In this document: in pieces, positions 53,925-64,000 of the stretch
How positions within the stretch are numbered: position 1 is the stretch's first letter
How the letters are laid out: each line of letters opens with the position of its first letter
NCBI GenBank assembly: GCA_947247005.1
Contig: OX365952.1
Span: 28,212,222 to 28,276,221, forward strand
Direction of reading: 5' to 3'
Origin: Spisula solida
Lineage: Eukaryota > Mollusca > Bivalvia > Venerida > Mactridae
Length of the DNA: 64,000 nt
Made by a program: the position numbers and the translations under genes
The notes under the pieces: model-generated
The model's input: only the letters and a program-made list of their open reading frames with translations
Database searches by the model: none
What the model was told of the DNA's origin: nothing

Positions 53925-54345
53925 ATGTTAGTGTTAGGGGACTCTGTGACAAAATGCTTAAATATAAGCAATTTTAACACAAATCACATAAAGACAAACA
54001 TAGTTTCACACAGAGGACACACAATAGCTGATCTGAACGCAAGCATTAAGAAGCATGCTGCGCAAAGGAATTCAACTTTCTACGATGAAGTCGTAACACA
54101 CATTGGAATAAATGACATAACAAAACACTACCCTGGGGCTAAACTCACCATGTCATTTATTCTTCCAATGCAAATCAGTGATGCCAAAAAAGCAAAAAGA
54201 GATCATGCAAATAATGCACTACTTTAAGTGTCATGGATTCTTGAGTAACATTCAATTATTCAAATATAAACCAGTACATTTGAACTCAAAGGGAGCTCAA
54301 ACACTGAATTCTAATCTGCAAAAAATATGTAAAATTAGCATGTCT
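53925..54345 (+). pseudogene. SGNH/GDSL-hydrolase-like fragment, frameshifted
   Basis: It starts MLVLGDSVTKCLNISNF: G-D-S is block I of SGNH hydrolases. It continues VVTHIGINDITKHYPG (block III-like G-x-N-D) and, after a frame change near 54190-54240, has VHLNSKGAQTLNSNLQ (block V-like H near the end). Such domains occur in ORF1 of some LINEs and in other retroelement-associated proteins in molluscs (general knowledge). No promoter, intron or intact frame is seen, so it is probably an element relic. Confidence 0.55.
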
Positions 54346-54850
54346 TCCAAAGGTAAACAATGGTACAAAAAGACAGGACATCCTTTTCGTCGTGGCCCGG
54401 GAGCACAACACAAGCAGTACAATCAACGTCATCACATCCAGAGACCATACTGTCATCCACCAGGACCCCACTAGGCTCTCAACTTCCGAAGATGTATACC
54501 AAACCTATCCTATGATGCCACCACCTCCTCAGTTTTACAGGGGCCATCCACCCCCTTTTCTATACAACCATCCACCGAGACATATAACAACACTCAACCA
54601 CATAACAACATAGATAATCAAGGCGTGAACTTACAGGGGTCATCCACCCCTTTCCTATACAACCATTCTACGATAACAACACTCAAACACAGAACAACAT
54701 AGATAACAAGTCGTGAACTTTCAAACTGAAAATGTCAAATCCGTAAAAGACACAAAGTTTGACAACTAGAAATTCGTGCCGTCGGGCAAATTATGTCGAG
54801 CCTCGGCGCACGTTGAAAAATGGCTACACCTTAAATAAGCCTTCAATTTG
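54346..54850. other. Degenerate flank with a duplicated phrase
   Basis: acaggggccatccacccc and acaggggtcatccacccc (54536, 54633) with ccttttctatacaacca are an imperfect duplication of about 95 bp. Confidence 0.45.
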
Positions 54851-55170
54851 ACATTTGACCTCCAACGGTGACCTTGACCTTTGAGATAGGAACCTAGTTG
54901 GGCACAACACTCCGCCTCATGGAGGTTAACATTCATGCCAAATATAAGAAAGATTGGTCAGTGTATGACAAAGTTATGGTCCGGACAAGCTTCAATTTGA
55001 CCTTTGACCTCAAACTGTGACCTTGACCTTTGAGATAGGAACCTGGGGGTTGGGCATGCCACTCCGCCTCATGGAGGTTAATGTTCATGCCAAATATAAG
55101 ATATAAAAGATAAAATATAGATTGGTCAATGTATGACAAAGTTATGGTCCGGACCAGCTTCAATTTGACG
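54850..55170. repeat. Tandem repeat, two 150-bp units
   Basis: ccttgacctttgagatagga, ctccgcctcatggaggtta and gtatgacaaagttatggtcc occur twice at about 150-bp spacing. Confidence 0.8.
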
Positions 55171-55502
55171 TATTACAAGACTATTTCAGGCGTAAAATTA
55201 TAAATATGGTCTGAATTATTGGGGGGGGGGGGCAAACGATATGCTGCAGCCCTGTCCTGACATTGGGGGGCCTGGCCCCCCTTCCACTACGCCAATGTAA
55301 TTGATATATGCAATTACCCGCTGCTATAATATAGATATAATCGGAAAAGCTACGAAAAGAAAAGTACACAAAACGTCGCACTCTACGTTGACGTCATATA
55401 ATTCATGACGTCATGCAATACACAAAACGTAAATGTCATTGATAAAATCTCTAAAAATACGCGGAAAATAAACAGCCAAAACTCGACCGTGATATATAGA
55501 GG

Positions 55503-55654
55503 ATATTTGTTTGTTTTGATTGAATATGGTTTATATCTCATCGTGTAGTGATAAAATTCAATATTTTCAAGAGCGCGTAGCGCGAGTGAAAATATTAAAA
55601 TTTTATCACTACAAGATGAGATATTAACCATATTCAATCGAAACAAACAAATAT
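55503..55654. repeat. Large hairpin, 67-bp AT-rich arms and CG-rich loop
   Basis: Arms 55503-55569 and 55587-55654 differ at only a few positions. The loop agagcgcgtagcgcgag is itself palindromic. The design resembles the 6.8-kb hairpin. Confidence 0.85.
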
Positions 55655-56450
55655 TCTATTTATTTAATGCTTTTATGGTGTCAAAACTGGTACTATTTAT
55701 GCCAAATTACCACTGTGGTTAGGCTACGTATGAATATGTTATTCCATTCATATTTTTCACTTCAAAATCCGCCATCTTGGATTATGGTGAATAGGTGAAA
55801 ACGACTTTTTTGAGAATTTTGCATTAAATCATACACCAACTTGTAGGAAATGGTCTAACTAAGAATAAAAACTCCCACATGACATGTTTCCGTTCAGTAA
55901 TAAAAAAGTTACAGACATTTTAGTGTTGAGATTTTGGTAAATTAAAGTAGTCCCTGTGAGGGGGCGGAGCTCATATCAGTCACATTGTAGGTGATAACCA
56001 TTGACTGATATAGGTTTTATTTCACTGATAGAACTCCATATCTCATCAGTTAGCATTAAATAAATACCGTTTATTTAATCACGCTGCAGTTATCTACGTT
56101 TACATAGAGTGTTAGAATGAAAGTTAGATTACTAGTATGTGTATTCATATAGAAAGCTGGTGATAATCTCTCAAAGTCTACACCAGCAATCGAAACAAGA
56201 TATACATTCATTTGTTAATTATTCAATGGAATTGTACCAAATTTTCAGTAGCATAGTTTATGCCTAATTAACGATATCCCGTGTCAAAATGATGTGAAAA
56301 TCACGCAAATTTCGTAGCATAATTACTGAGTATCAAACACGAATATTTAATTACTTTTGCAGGCAGACAGAAGAGTTGTCATTTTTCAACTATTGTAAAT
56401 AGTTTATTTTTGTGCAACCGTCTATTAACTGCATAATTAATCACTTTTTC
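55655..56450. other. Intergenic, no supported gene
   Basis: Contains ccgccatcttggattatgg (YY1-like) near 55770 and a gggggcggagc box near 55959, but no linked exon. Confidence 0.4.
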
Positions 56451-56454
56451 GGAT

Positions 56455-56600
56455 GTCACTTTTGATGCGCGATCCGCGAAATGGCGCCAATATTAACGTC
56501 GTCAGACGCATGACGTCATGTCCGAACTCAACCGGAAATGACGTCATAATGTTTTGACCCTTACTTGTTTACATCTGAATCCTTTCGTACGATGTTTAGA
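56455..56600. promoter_or_regulatory. Cluster of CRE, ETS and E2F-like motifs
   Basis: Within 100 bp lie tggcgcca (E2F-like), gcatgacgtcatg (CRE) and ccggaaatgacgtcataat (ETS-CRE composite). Two more CREs are at 55391 and 55405. This is the combination of a CpG-type promoter, but no exon on either strand could be tied to it. Confidence 0.3.
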
Positions 56601-56844
56601 TGTAATATTTCCAGGTTCCTTAAGTGCATACAAAATAGGCCCAAAATAGGCCTGTGGCACTCAACGTAGTATAACAAAATAGGCCCAAAATAGGCACGTG
56701 GCACTTGGGGGGTTAAATAGCCATGCTGTTCTTTATAATTGTAATATATAACGTTGCTTTGCTATTATACGATCAACACATTTGATCACTAAGATAAAAT
56801 CAATAAAGATTTCACAGAAATAGACATTGTTTTCTAAAAACGTT

Positions 56845-57598
56845 TTGTAGCCTACTGCTGTCTAGATTGTATGTGCCTGGTTTACTATGTAATACGTTTG
56901 GCAGCCTACTTCAGCCTACTGCTGTCTAGATTATTGGTGCCTGATTGAAGCGTTCCGTATGCAATACACTTTGCAGCCTACTGCTGTCTAGATTATTGGT
57001 GCCTGGTTGTAGCATTCCCTTTGTAATACGTTTTGCAACGTACTGCTGTCTAGATTATTGGTGCCTGGTTGAAGCGTTACCTATGTAATCCGTTTTGCAG
57101 CCTACTGCTGTCTAGATTATTGGTGCCTGGTTGAAGCGTTCACAATGTAATACGTTTTGCAGCCTACCGCTGGTTGAGGCGTTCCCTATATAATACGTTT
57201 TGCAGCCTACTGCTGTCTAGATTATTGATGCCTGGCTGAAGCGTCCCATATTTAATACGTTTTGCAACATACAGCTGTCTATGTGCCTAGTTTACTATGT
57301 CATATTTTTTGCAGCCTACTTCTGTCTAGATAATTGGTGCCTGACTGAAGCGTTCCCTATGTAATACGTTTTGCAAGCAACCTACTGCTGTCTAGATAAT
57401 TGATGCCTGACTGAAGCGTTCCCTATGTAATACGTTTTGCAAGCAACCTACTGCTGTCTAGATAATTGATGCCTGACTGAAGCGTTCCCTATGTAATACG
57501 TTTTGCAAGCAACCTACTGCTGTCTAGATAATTGGTGCCTGACTAAAGCGTTCCCTATGTAACACGTTTTGCAGCCTACTTCTATCTAGATTATGGAT
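56845..57598. repeat. Minisatellite, about 12 units of about 63 bp
   Basis: Units read gtaatacgttttgcagccta, ctgctgtctagatta, ttggtgcctgg, ttgaagcgttccctat, with partial and variant copies. A block of three near-identical units (gcaagcaacctactgctg) at 57370-57535 shows recent expansion. Confidence 0.9.
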
Positions 57599-57599
57599 G

Positions 57600-59150
57600 C
57601 CCTGATTGAATGGTTTCCTACATACTCCCCATGGCCTATGTGGTACAAATCACTGTCGGGCACAGACATCTCAGACCTAGGCCTATGCGGTACTAATCAC
57701 TGCCAGGTACAGGCATCACAGACACTATGCGGTGCAAATCACTGCCACAGACATACCAGGGCCTATGTGGTAAACATCACTGCATGGTACTGACATTAAA
57801 GACTCTATGTGATACGCATCATTACATGGGACAGGTATCAGAAGCCCCAGGTGGGTACACATCACTGCAAGGAATATGCATCTCATGACCGTACGCCACC
57901 GTAATGTACAGTCATCCTATACTAAAGAAGATATTTACCACATGAGAATATAATCATCACAGACCGTAATGTACTCAATAACACATAAGAATACAGCAAG
58001 ACCCTATATCTTACATACAAAATATCACTGCAATGTAATGTGGTACTCATCACCACTAAGTACCGACAATCCGGGGCCTATGGAATATACTCGTATAACC
58101 AAGTTCCTAACCACTACTAACCACGGTAATGTACAAACACTGTCCCAGACACTATGTTTAGTCAACACAACGGACTATAGTCATCCCAGACTAAGTAGTA
58201 CCAAAGTTTAGTATAAACATCTAACGCTCTGTTGGGTATTCACCACGACATGATATTCTAGAAGCAATCTGACATCGTAAGTGTGGTACACATCACCACA
58301 TAATTTTGCCATCCCTGGTCCTACGGGATACTAATCACTACCAAGTTCAGCCATTCCAGACCCTTGGATGTATTCACCAACACAGGTACAGCTACCCAAT
58401 GTCCTGTGCGACAGATACAGCAACCATGTACGGCCATATCAGGCTGCAAGGCGTAGTCCATACCTCGGAGTAGAGTCAATTACACGTCATGTTTGGTACT
58501 TACCATTGGCAAGTACAGCTATCCAAAGTCATGTTGAGTACTTAACACGGACTGGTTTTGCCATTCATCGCCTGGTCTTGAGCCTAATATTGTTTGATAC
58601 TGTGTGAAAGTCTGGTATAAACAGGGTTTCAATATGTAAGCTTACACTTTCTCTACCTATTTATCAAATTTATATGTTCTCCTTTCACAATGAAAACTTT
58701 ACTTAGTGGGGTACCTACCTATCACTTGTACAGCCATTCTTGATTTTACGCACCACCACCGAGTTGAGCTTTAGAATGGCAAATGGGATACTCACCACCA
58801 ATTAATACAGAAATGTCAGGCCTTATTGGAGATGCACCACGGCAATGTACAATGAGGGTACTAACTATCACTGAGTAGAACCACTCCATGCTCTATTGTG
58901 TATTCACTACTGCATTATACAGATATCCAAAGCTCACTACCCAGTGCAGCCAAATAAACTAGATCATAAGGGTTACCAGATGCAGATATTCCAGGCCCTA
59001 TGAAATACTCAACACCAAGACCCCATCTGATACGCACCACCCTCTAGTATCGACAAATCGATATCAGACCTTAATGGGTTCTCACCAGGACGGAGTCCAT
59101 CCATCCCAATCCCTAATACTTTTTGGTACAGCCATTCCTAACTCTTGGTA
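57600..59150. repeat. Very degenerate about 50-bp tandem repeat
   Basis: Recurring words: cctatgtggta, aatcactgc, ggtacagacat, cacaga/ccaga. Similarity decays to the right. Open frames at 57593, 57969 and 58368 follow the repeat and are not genes. Confidence 0.65.
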
Positions 59151-59875
59151 CACCGACCATTACTTTGACCTACTGACCTCATAATGGAATTCATCTGCTG
59201 ATGGTGACCGAACTTTCTATAAAGTTTGAAGATCCTAGGCCCAGAAAAACCTGAGTTTCAAGGATGAGGATCCTAGTACCAAGCATTGGTAGGGTATTAG
59301 TCGGAATATATATTTTTTTATATGTATATATATGTCATTACACTCCCAGCTAAAAGAATTAATTTCAATAAGTTATTACACATCCAAATATATCCTACAA
59401 ACAAAGCACAGTGTATATATATGTGCTTCATATAACATTTACCTTGACCTTGAATTGGTCAGCATTTTATATCCACTTAGAGTAAGACATTGAGTTAACA
59501 ATAGTCATACAACTTTTCAATAATACTGATAGAAATACAAGTCATATTTGAATACAAGTATATTTTCACATTGAGGTATATGCCATTTGATGTATATAAT
59601 CAAATTAAAAACATCTATGAAAAAATGAGCCACTACATACGTAAACAAACTAATCACATAAGGTCATAAAATACCTTTATCCAAAGCCCGAATGTCTACA
59701 TTATTCGAAAATACCAGCAGACTTTTTCTACCAGATGGGGTAAATGAAAATCCATTTTAAGGCTCTGTTGAAACCTTGTTCCTAGACTAACTCATTGCTT
59801 TTGATATTAAATGGAGGCACTTTCTCTTGATTGCTAAAGGATTATTTCCCACATGTTTGTATAGATGAAGTCGGA
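59151..59875. other. No feature seen
   Basis: AT-rich. Could include the 3' LTR of the minus-strand retroelement but no boundaries were found. Confidence 0.4.
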
Positions 59876-59879
59876 GTTA

Positions 59880-61540
59880 TCGGGTATAGTGGTAAACTTT
59901 CACTTTCGCGATATGATGCTTGATAAGTAGGTCCCTCAAGGGATACAATAGTACCAGATAACCACGTTTCGGTTACCGTTGGCCTAAAGTCTCGCGCTAT
60001 AACTTTGTCACCGATTTCAAATTTTCCAAATTTTCAAGATTCGGACGTAGCTAGTTTCATTCTTTGATTATCAACATAGGCGTCTGTATCTGGTTTTTAT
60101 AAACAAACTTCAAATTTCTTCGTAAAAACATCATCGCAGGACTTTTTTGAGTTCTTTGGTGAATAGAATTTTGAAAGGTTAACAAGAAATTTGACAACTT
60201 TAAGTTGAGATCGCCCTTGTCAAACTTCATCGCGCGTTTAGTCGTTCCATTAATCCGTTCGACGGTTTTGCTACAGCAGTTCTTATGGGAAAATTTCTTC
60301 ATAAATTGTGAAAATGAATCTGAGATAAATTGAACTCCATCATCACTAACTGACTGTTTTGGTAATCCGTAACAACTGAAAACAGTTCTTAAGACTTTAA
60401 TTGTCCTGCCAGCAGTCGTGCAATTACCCATGTCTTCAATTTCCGCCCATTTGCTACGAGCACATATAATAGGCCTTTTCGACTGGGCTGTTTCGTGGAG
60501 CAGGTTACATTCTGGTTCCCGTTCTAATTTTACAGTTGTATTACTGTAGTAGTGCTGTTATTATGGGGACGGGAACCAGGCTAAAACTTGCTTCACGAAA
60601 CAGCCCAGTTGAAAAGGCATACTGACTAAAAACACGCGACCCTGAAAGGGACCTACAAAATCCTACTTTTTCAAAATTAATTCGCGCATTTTCCCAAGGG
60701 TGTAACTGATCGTTAGCTGGGGTTAGCTTTTGTTGCATCTGGCAACCTTGACATTGTTTAATCAATTCCCGGCCACCAAACATAATTACGTGCTACATTC
60801 TTCAATTTACCAATGCCAACATGACTACAATGTAAAAGTTCTAAAACTCTTCCCTTATTTTAGATGGAATAATAACCCTGATTCCCCACATCAGACAACC
60901 TTTCTGAATAGTCAATTCATTCCGGCGTGTGTGGTAACCTTTCAAACTAGGGTTATTTACATTATTGTTCCATCCACTGTTTACATTCTCAAAAACACGC
61001 GATAAGATCGGTTCATGATGCGTTTCCCGCTTGATTTGCGCGCAAGTCAACAGGAAGTTTATCAAACTGTTCTTTGAAGTACACTTCCTCGAAGTTTTCA
61101 TCATTATTCGATTATGCCGCATACCTGTGTATCCTTGCAGCAGACGAAGCAGGATTACTTTTGCTTGGAGAAAATATTGATAACAATGCCTGACAGCGAA
61201 TATTCTACCATACAATTACGGGTATTATTTCCGAACTGCCCAATAAATCGCAGATGCCTCCCTTTGTATTTGTGCATACATACGTTCATACTTTAAAAGT
61301 AAACGACTCGCGTAAACAATCGGTTTTTCACTGCCGTCGGGCATGACATGTGACCATAATCGCGGAAACACCGACTGGAGAAGCGTCCGTTGCTAATCTC
61401 ACAGGTCATTTCGGATTATAGTGCGTAAGAACGGGTTCCGACGTGAGCAACACCTTTGATTTCGCGAACGTGTTTTGGCACTGTTTTGAACATACAAACG
61501 TACGCCCTCATTCAAGCATTTGGTTTAACGGTTAGAAAAA
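59880..61540 (-). mobile_element. Ty3/gypsy pol fragment: RNase H and integrase, broken
   Basis: Minus strand, right to left: an RT/RNase H boundary with FAKSKVLLTSEPVLTHY and DASPVG, an RNase H segment (DGSEKPIVYASRLLLKYE), a spacer, an H2C2-like integrase head (CQGCQMQQ), the integrase core with KWAEI and SDDGVQFISDSF, and an integrase C-terminal end with FEIGDKVIARDF. At least one stop (near the KYYP-LYGR junction) and several frame changes break it. A 147-bp MITE sits inside the integrase. The RT palm is missing upstream. Long terminal repeats were not identified for this fragment. Confidence 0.8.
60472..60618. mobile_element. 147-bp MITE nested in integrase
   Basis: The ends ggccttttcgactgggctg and cagcccagttgaaaaggc are inverted (about 26-bp arms), flanked by ata on both sides. 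It interrupts the integrase sequence between the FLVS and KWAE segments. Confidence 0.8.
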
Positions 61541-61804
61541 ATACAAAAATAATTTGCCTCTGTGCATTTTTGTGAAACATGATTAATTTTGTATGTGCCA
61601 TTCTGCAAATTCGTTGTCCAGCACAAGGCTGCTTCGTATCTTTAAAAATTACATATACTCGGTGTCTGTTGTGGATTGTCCTTGTGGTGTGTGTGTTGTC
61701 CGGTTGTTCCGTTTTAGTTTGACTGACTTAAGCAGCAGACTTTCGGGATTGGATGCCCAGTTTTGTATTACATGTTCCTGTGCTAGTTTTTTTAAGTTGG
61801 GCAT
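61541..61804. other. Spacer between two retroelement fragments
   Basis: No motif supported. The junction between the minus-strand pol and the plus-strand LTR lies here. Confidence 0.4.
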
Positions 61805-61982
61805 TGTAACATGATAGCCTTATAGCCTCCCTAGGAGCTATAATAGATAGCCACCAACACTGGCTTATCAGTTAAACTAGTACACTCGCTGAGTTAACAT
61901 TGTTATAGTATTCGTTCAATAAATAGTACGAACACACTCATCTTGTCGTTCTGTATAGAGCAATACAACAAATAACATTACA
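61805..61982 (+). repeat. Candidate 5' LTR, 178 bp
   Basis: It begins tgtaacatgatagcc and ends ataacattaca, so the short terminal inversion TGTAA/TTACA is present. It contains ctataatagatag (TATA-like) and ttcaataaatag (poly(A) signal) in the right order. The next bases tggtgtcagattt look like a primer-binding site. A second LTR copy is not in the window. Confidence 0.6.
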
Positions 61983-62077
61983 TGGTGTCAGATTTAAGTG
62001 CTCATGACTCACTTAGATTACAAACATTCTTGGAAAAAATACTAAATTAAGTTATTTCGCAATCAAAATAAAATAAA

Positions 62078-63788
62078 ATGGATTTAAACGGTGTTCCCGT
62101 GCCATCCATAAACTGGACAAGTTCTAACCTTCCAGATGCTTGGAAGAAATTTGCTGAACACTGACTAAATATTCACAGGTCCTTTAAAGGACTAAGAAGA
62201 GGAAATAAAGGTGACATACCTGTTATTGTGGATGGGCGAAAAAGGCAGGGAGATCTGCGACACATTAGTGATTGCAGATAGAATGAAGTTGGAATCTATC
62301 TGTAATGCCGTAAAAACTCACCTGCAACCCACAATAAACCAGGTGTTTGCCAGATATAAGTTTTTCAACGAAACGCAGGGACATGGTACCTTTGGGGATT
62401 TCGTAACCAGAATAAAGGTACTCGCACTGACGAAATGATCCTTGATAGGATTGTGTTCGGTGTCGCATCAACTAAGATGCGGGAAAAGCTTAAACAACGA
62501 AGGTAACCAACTGACTCTAGAAAAGTCAATTCAAATATGCCAGTCTGTTGAATACACGCAATCACAACTGCAGGAAATGCAGTCCCAGACTGGCACCACC
62601 AACTCAGTCAATGCCATTGGCAAAAGACAGAAGGGACCAAAGAAGTACAAATCGTGGGTGGTATTCAATATTGATCTTACTTGACTTAAGGATAAAGACA
62701 GCCAATCACATCGCCTGTTACTGACTTAGAGTTTAATATGGTGTGATCTGAATGGTAGTCCTTATCCTTAAGTCAAGTAAGATCAATATTGAATACCACC
62801 CCTGGTCAAAACTCCTCAGGCCAGAAGACTGGTCATAATTCCTCAGGCCAGTTGGGGGATAGGCACAGTCAACAAGCTGCGACATCCAAGCAAGACAAAT
62901 GCCAGAAATGTGATTATCAAAAGCACAAGTTATACGAAGTATGTCCAGCTAAGGGCAAACAATGTGTAAAGTGTAAAAAATGGAACCACTTTGGTGCAAT
63001 GTGTAGGACTAATGTGCACGAGATAATTAAATGTAGTGATTCGCAGGATGTATTTGTTGACAGTGTGGAATCTGCTGTGATCAACGGGCAGGTATTTGCT
63101 GATTTTGAGGTAGGGCCTTGTAAACTATATGTTAAATTTAAGTTAGACACTGGTAGCCAGGTCAACATACTGCCAAACAAGGTATTTCAGAATTTAGGCA
63201 TAAAAGAGGTTCTTCATAAGTCTAAGACCAAGCTTTCTGCCTATAATGGAAATGAACTTGAGGTGCTAGGATGCATTGCAATTAAGTGTAATCACCCACG
63301 TACAGGTCAAATGGGCGATGTGGTTTTCCATGTCGTGAAAACAAGGTCACCGCCACTTTTGGGCTTCAATCGAGTATTAAATTTGGTCTGATTAAGCTCG
63401 CATACTCTGTAGAGTCAGCATCCCCCAAGACGCCGCTCACAAAATATTCTGTATTACAGGAGCTGCATGAGGTCTTTAATGGCATAGGGCTCTTCCCATG
63501 GGAATGTAAAGTTCATATTGATCCGTCGGTTACACCCGTTGTGCATCCTCCCCGGAAAGTCCCTGTAGCTTTACATGATAAGGTAAAAAATGAGTTGTGT
63601 AGGATGGAAGAACTTGGGGTCATTACCAAGGTTACTAAACCAACAGAATGGGTAAGCTCCATGGTCGTAGCTGAAAAAAGCAATGGGGATATCAGAATTT
63701 GTCTTGACCCCCGCGACCATAACAAAGCCATTCAACGTCCTCACTATCCCATGAGAACAATTGATGACATACGAGGGGCGTTCAATAT
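62078..63788 (+). mobile_element. Ty3/gypsy 5' fragment: gag, protease, start of RT; truncated
   Basis: After the LTR, an ATG at 62078 opens a gag-like frame that stops at 62161 and continues in other frames (YLLLWMGEKGREICDTL). Downstream are Cys-rich knuckles (CQKCDYQKHKLYEVC and CVKCKKWNHFGAMC), a retroviral-type aspartic protease motif (KLDTGSQVNILP) near 63140, and the RT N-terminus (RKVPVALHDKV, EWVSSMVV, RICLDPRDHNKAI). The RT stops at 63788-63791, where unrelated AT-rich DNA begins. Stops, frameshifts and a nested MITE make it non-functional. Confidence 0.85.
62656..62801. mobile_element. 146-bp MITE nested in gag
   Basis: The ends gggtggtattcaatattgat and atcaatattgaataccaccc are perfect 40-bp inverted arms. 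No clear target duplication. The gag sequence resumes right after it. Confidence 0.85.
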
Positions 63789-63791
63789 ATA

Positions 63792-64000
63792 ATGTCTTTT
63801 TGGTCACAAATTTTAACATTCATTGATATCTGGAAAATTTATTACATTTCTGGAACCATCAACTATTCCGCAATATTTCGTGAAAATTTCAATAAAATTT
63901 AATTCTCGGATCGTTGTTTCTGGTGTCTTTGTTAAGGGTCAGTAATAGACACTGCGTCTTTTTGAGTATAATTGTCCATTAAAATTTCATTTCGGGAAAT
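63792..64000. other. AT-rich, no feature seen
   Basis: Sequence following the retroelement break; nothing recognised before the window ends. Confidence 0.4.

Overview
This window looks like animal nuclear DNA, most likely from a marine bivalve mollusc. It is AT-rich, with small exons in long introns bounded by GT-AG sites. It is crowded with roughly 150-bp tandem/dispersed repeats, tRNA-derived SINEs, LINE and Ty3/gypsy fragments, hAT, mariner and pogo-like elements, foldback elements, and long tetranucleotide microsatellites. The species call is inference from repeat style only. No bacterial genes, CRISPR arrays or intact tRNA/rRNA genes were seen.

The main content is one plus-strand gene of about 29 kb (coding span 10862-39907), probably with a noncoding first exon and promoter near 7.8-8.06 kb. 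I assembled it by hand from splice sites and reading phase. In order it encodes a KMT5A/PR-Set7-like SET domain (exons at 10.9, 15.2, 15.8, 16.6 and 18.8 kb), a linker made of seven tandem copies of one 135-nt phase-1/phase-1 exon (20.7-24.3 kb), a tandem BRCT pair (26.1-33.3 kb), two zinc fingers and a tyrosine-recombinase-like domain in one 1842-nt exon (33204-35045), acidic/basic linker exons, and a conserved-looking C-terminal exon ending at 39907. A poly(A) signal lies at 40191. The phases close exactly if one T is added to a T9 run in exon 2; as given, the frame breaks inside the SET domain. With all seven copies the protein would be about 1,415-1,455 residues. A histone methyltransferase, a phospho-reader pair and a recombinase-derived DNA-binding module in one polypeptide is the most striking thing here.

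Left flank (1-8 kb): repeats, two candidate minus-strand exons of a Tudor-like gene (2856-2972, 4157-4249), a 429-bp hAT-like element, a tRNA-derived SINE, a dense CGTACG array (5.5-5.9 kb) and a large hairpin (6.8 kb). The introns of the main gene hold a 772-bp TIR element, a LINE 3' end, a 1336-bp hAT-like element 30 bp from a microexon, a pogo-like MITE and many tandem repeats.

Right flank (40-64 kb) is mostly repeats: a duplicated block (42.7-44.9 kb), a foldback (46.3 kb), an internally deleted mariner (46.6-47.6 kb), a degenerate minus-strand LINE (48.6-50.4 kb), long microsatellites and a 27-bp minisatellite (51.8-52.8 kb), an SGNH-hydrolase relic (53.9 kb), a second large hairpin (55.5 kb), an ETS/CRE-rich segment (56.5 kb), minisatellites (56.8-59.1 kb), and two broken Ty3/gypsy retrotransposon fragments pointing away from each other (59.9-61.5 kb minus; 61.8-63.8 kb plus), each carrying a nested MITE.
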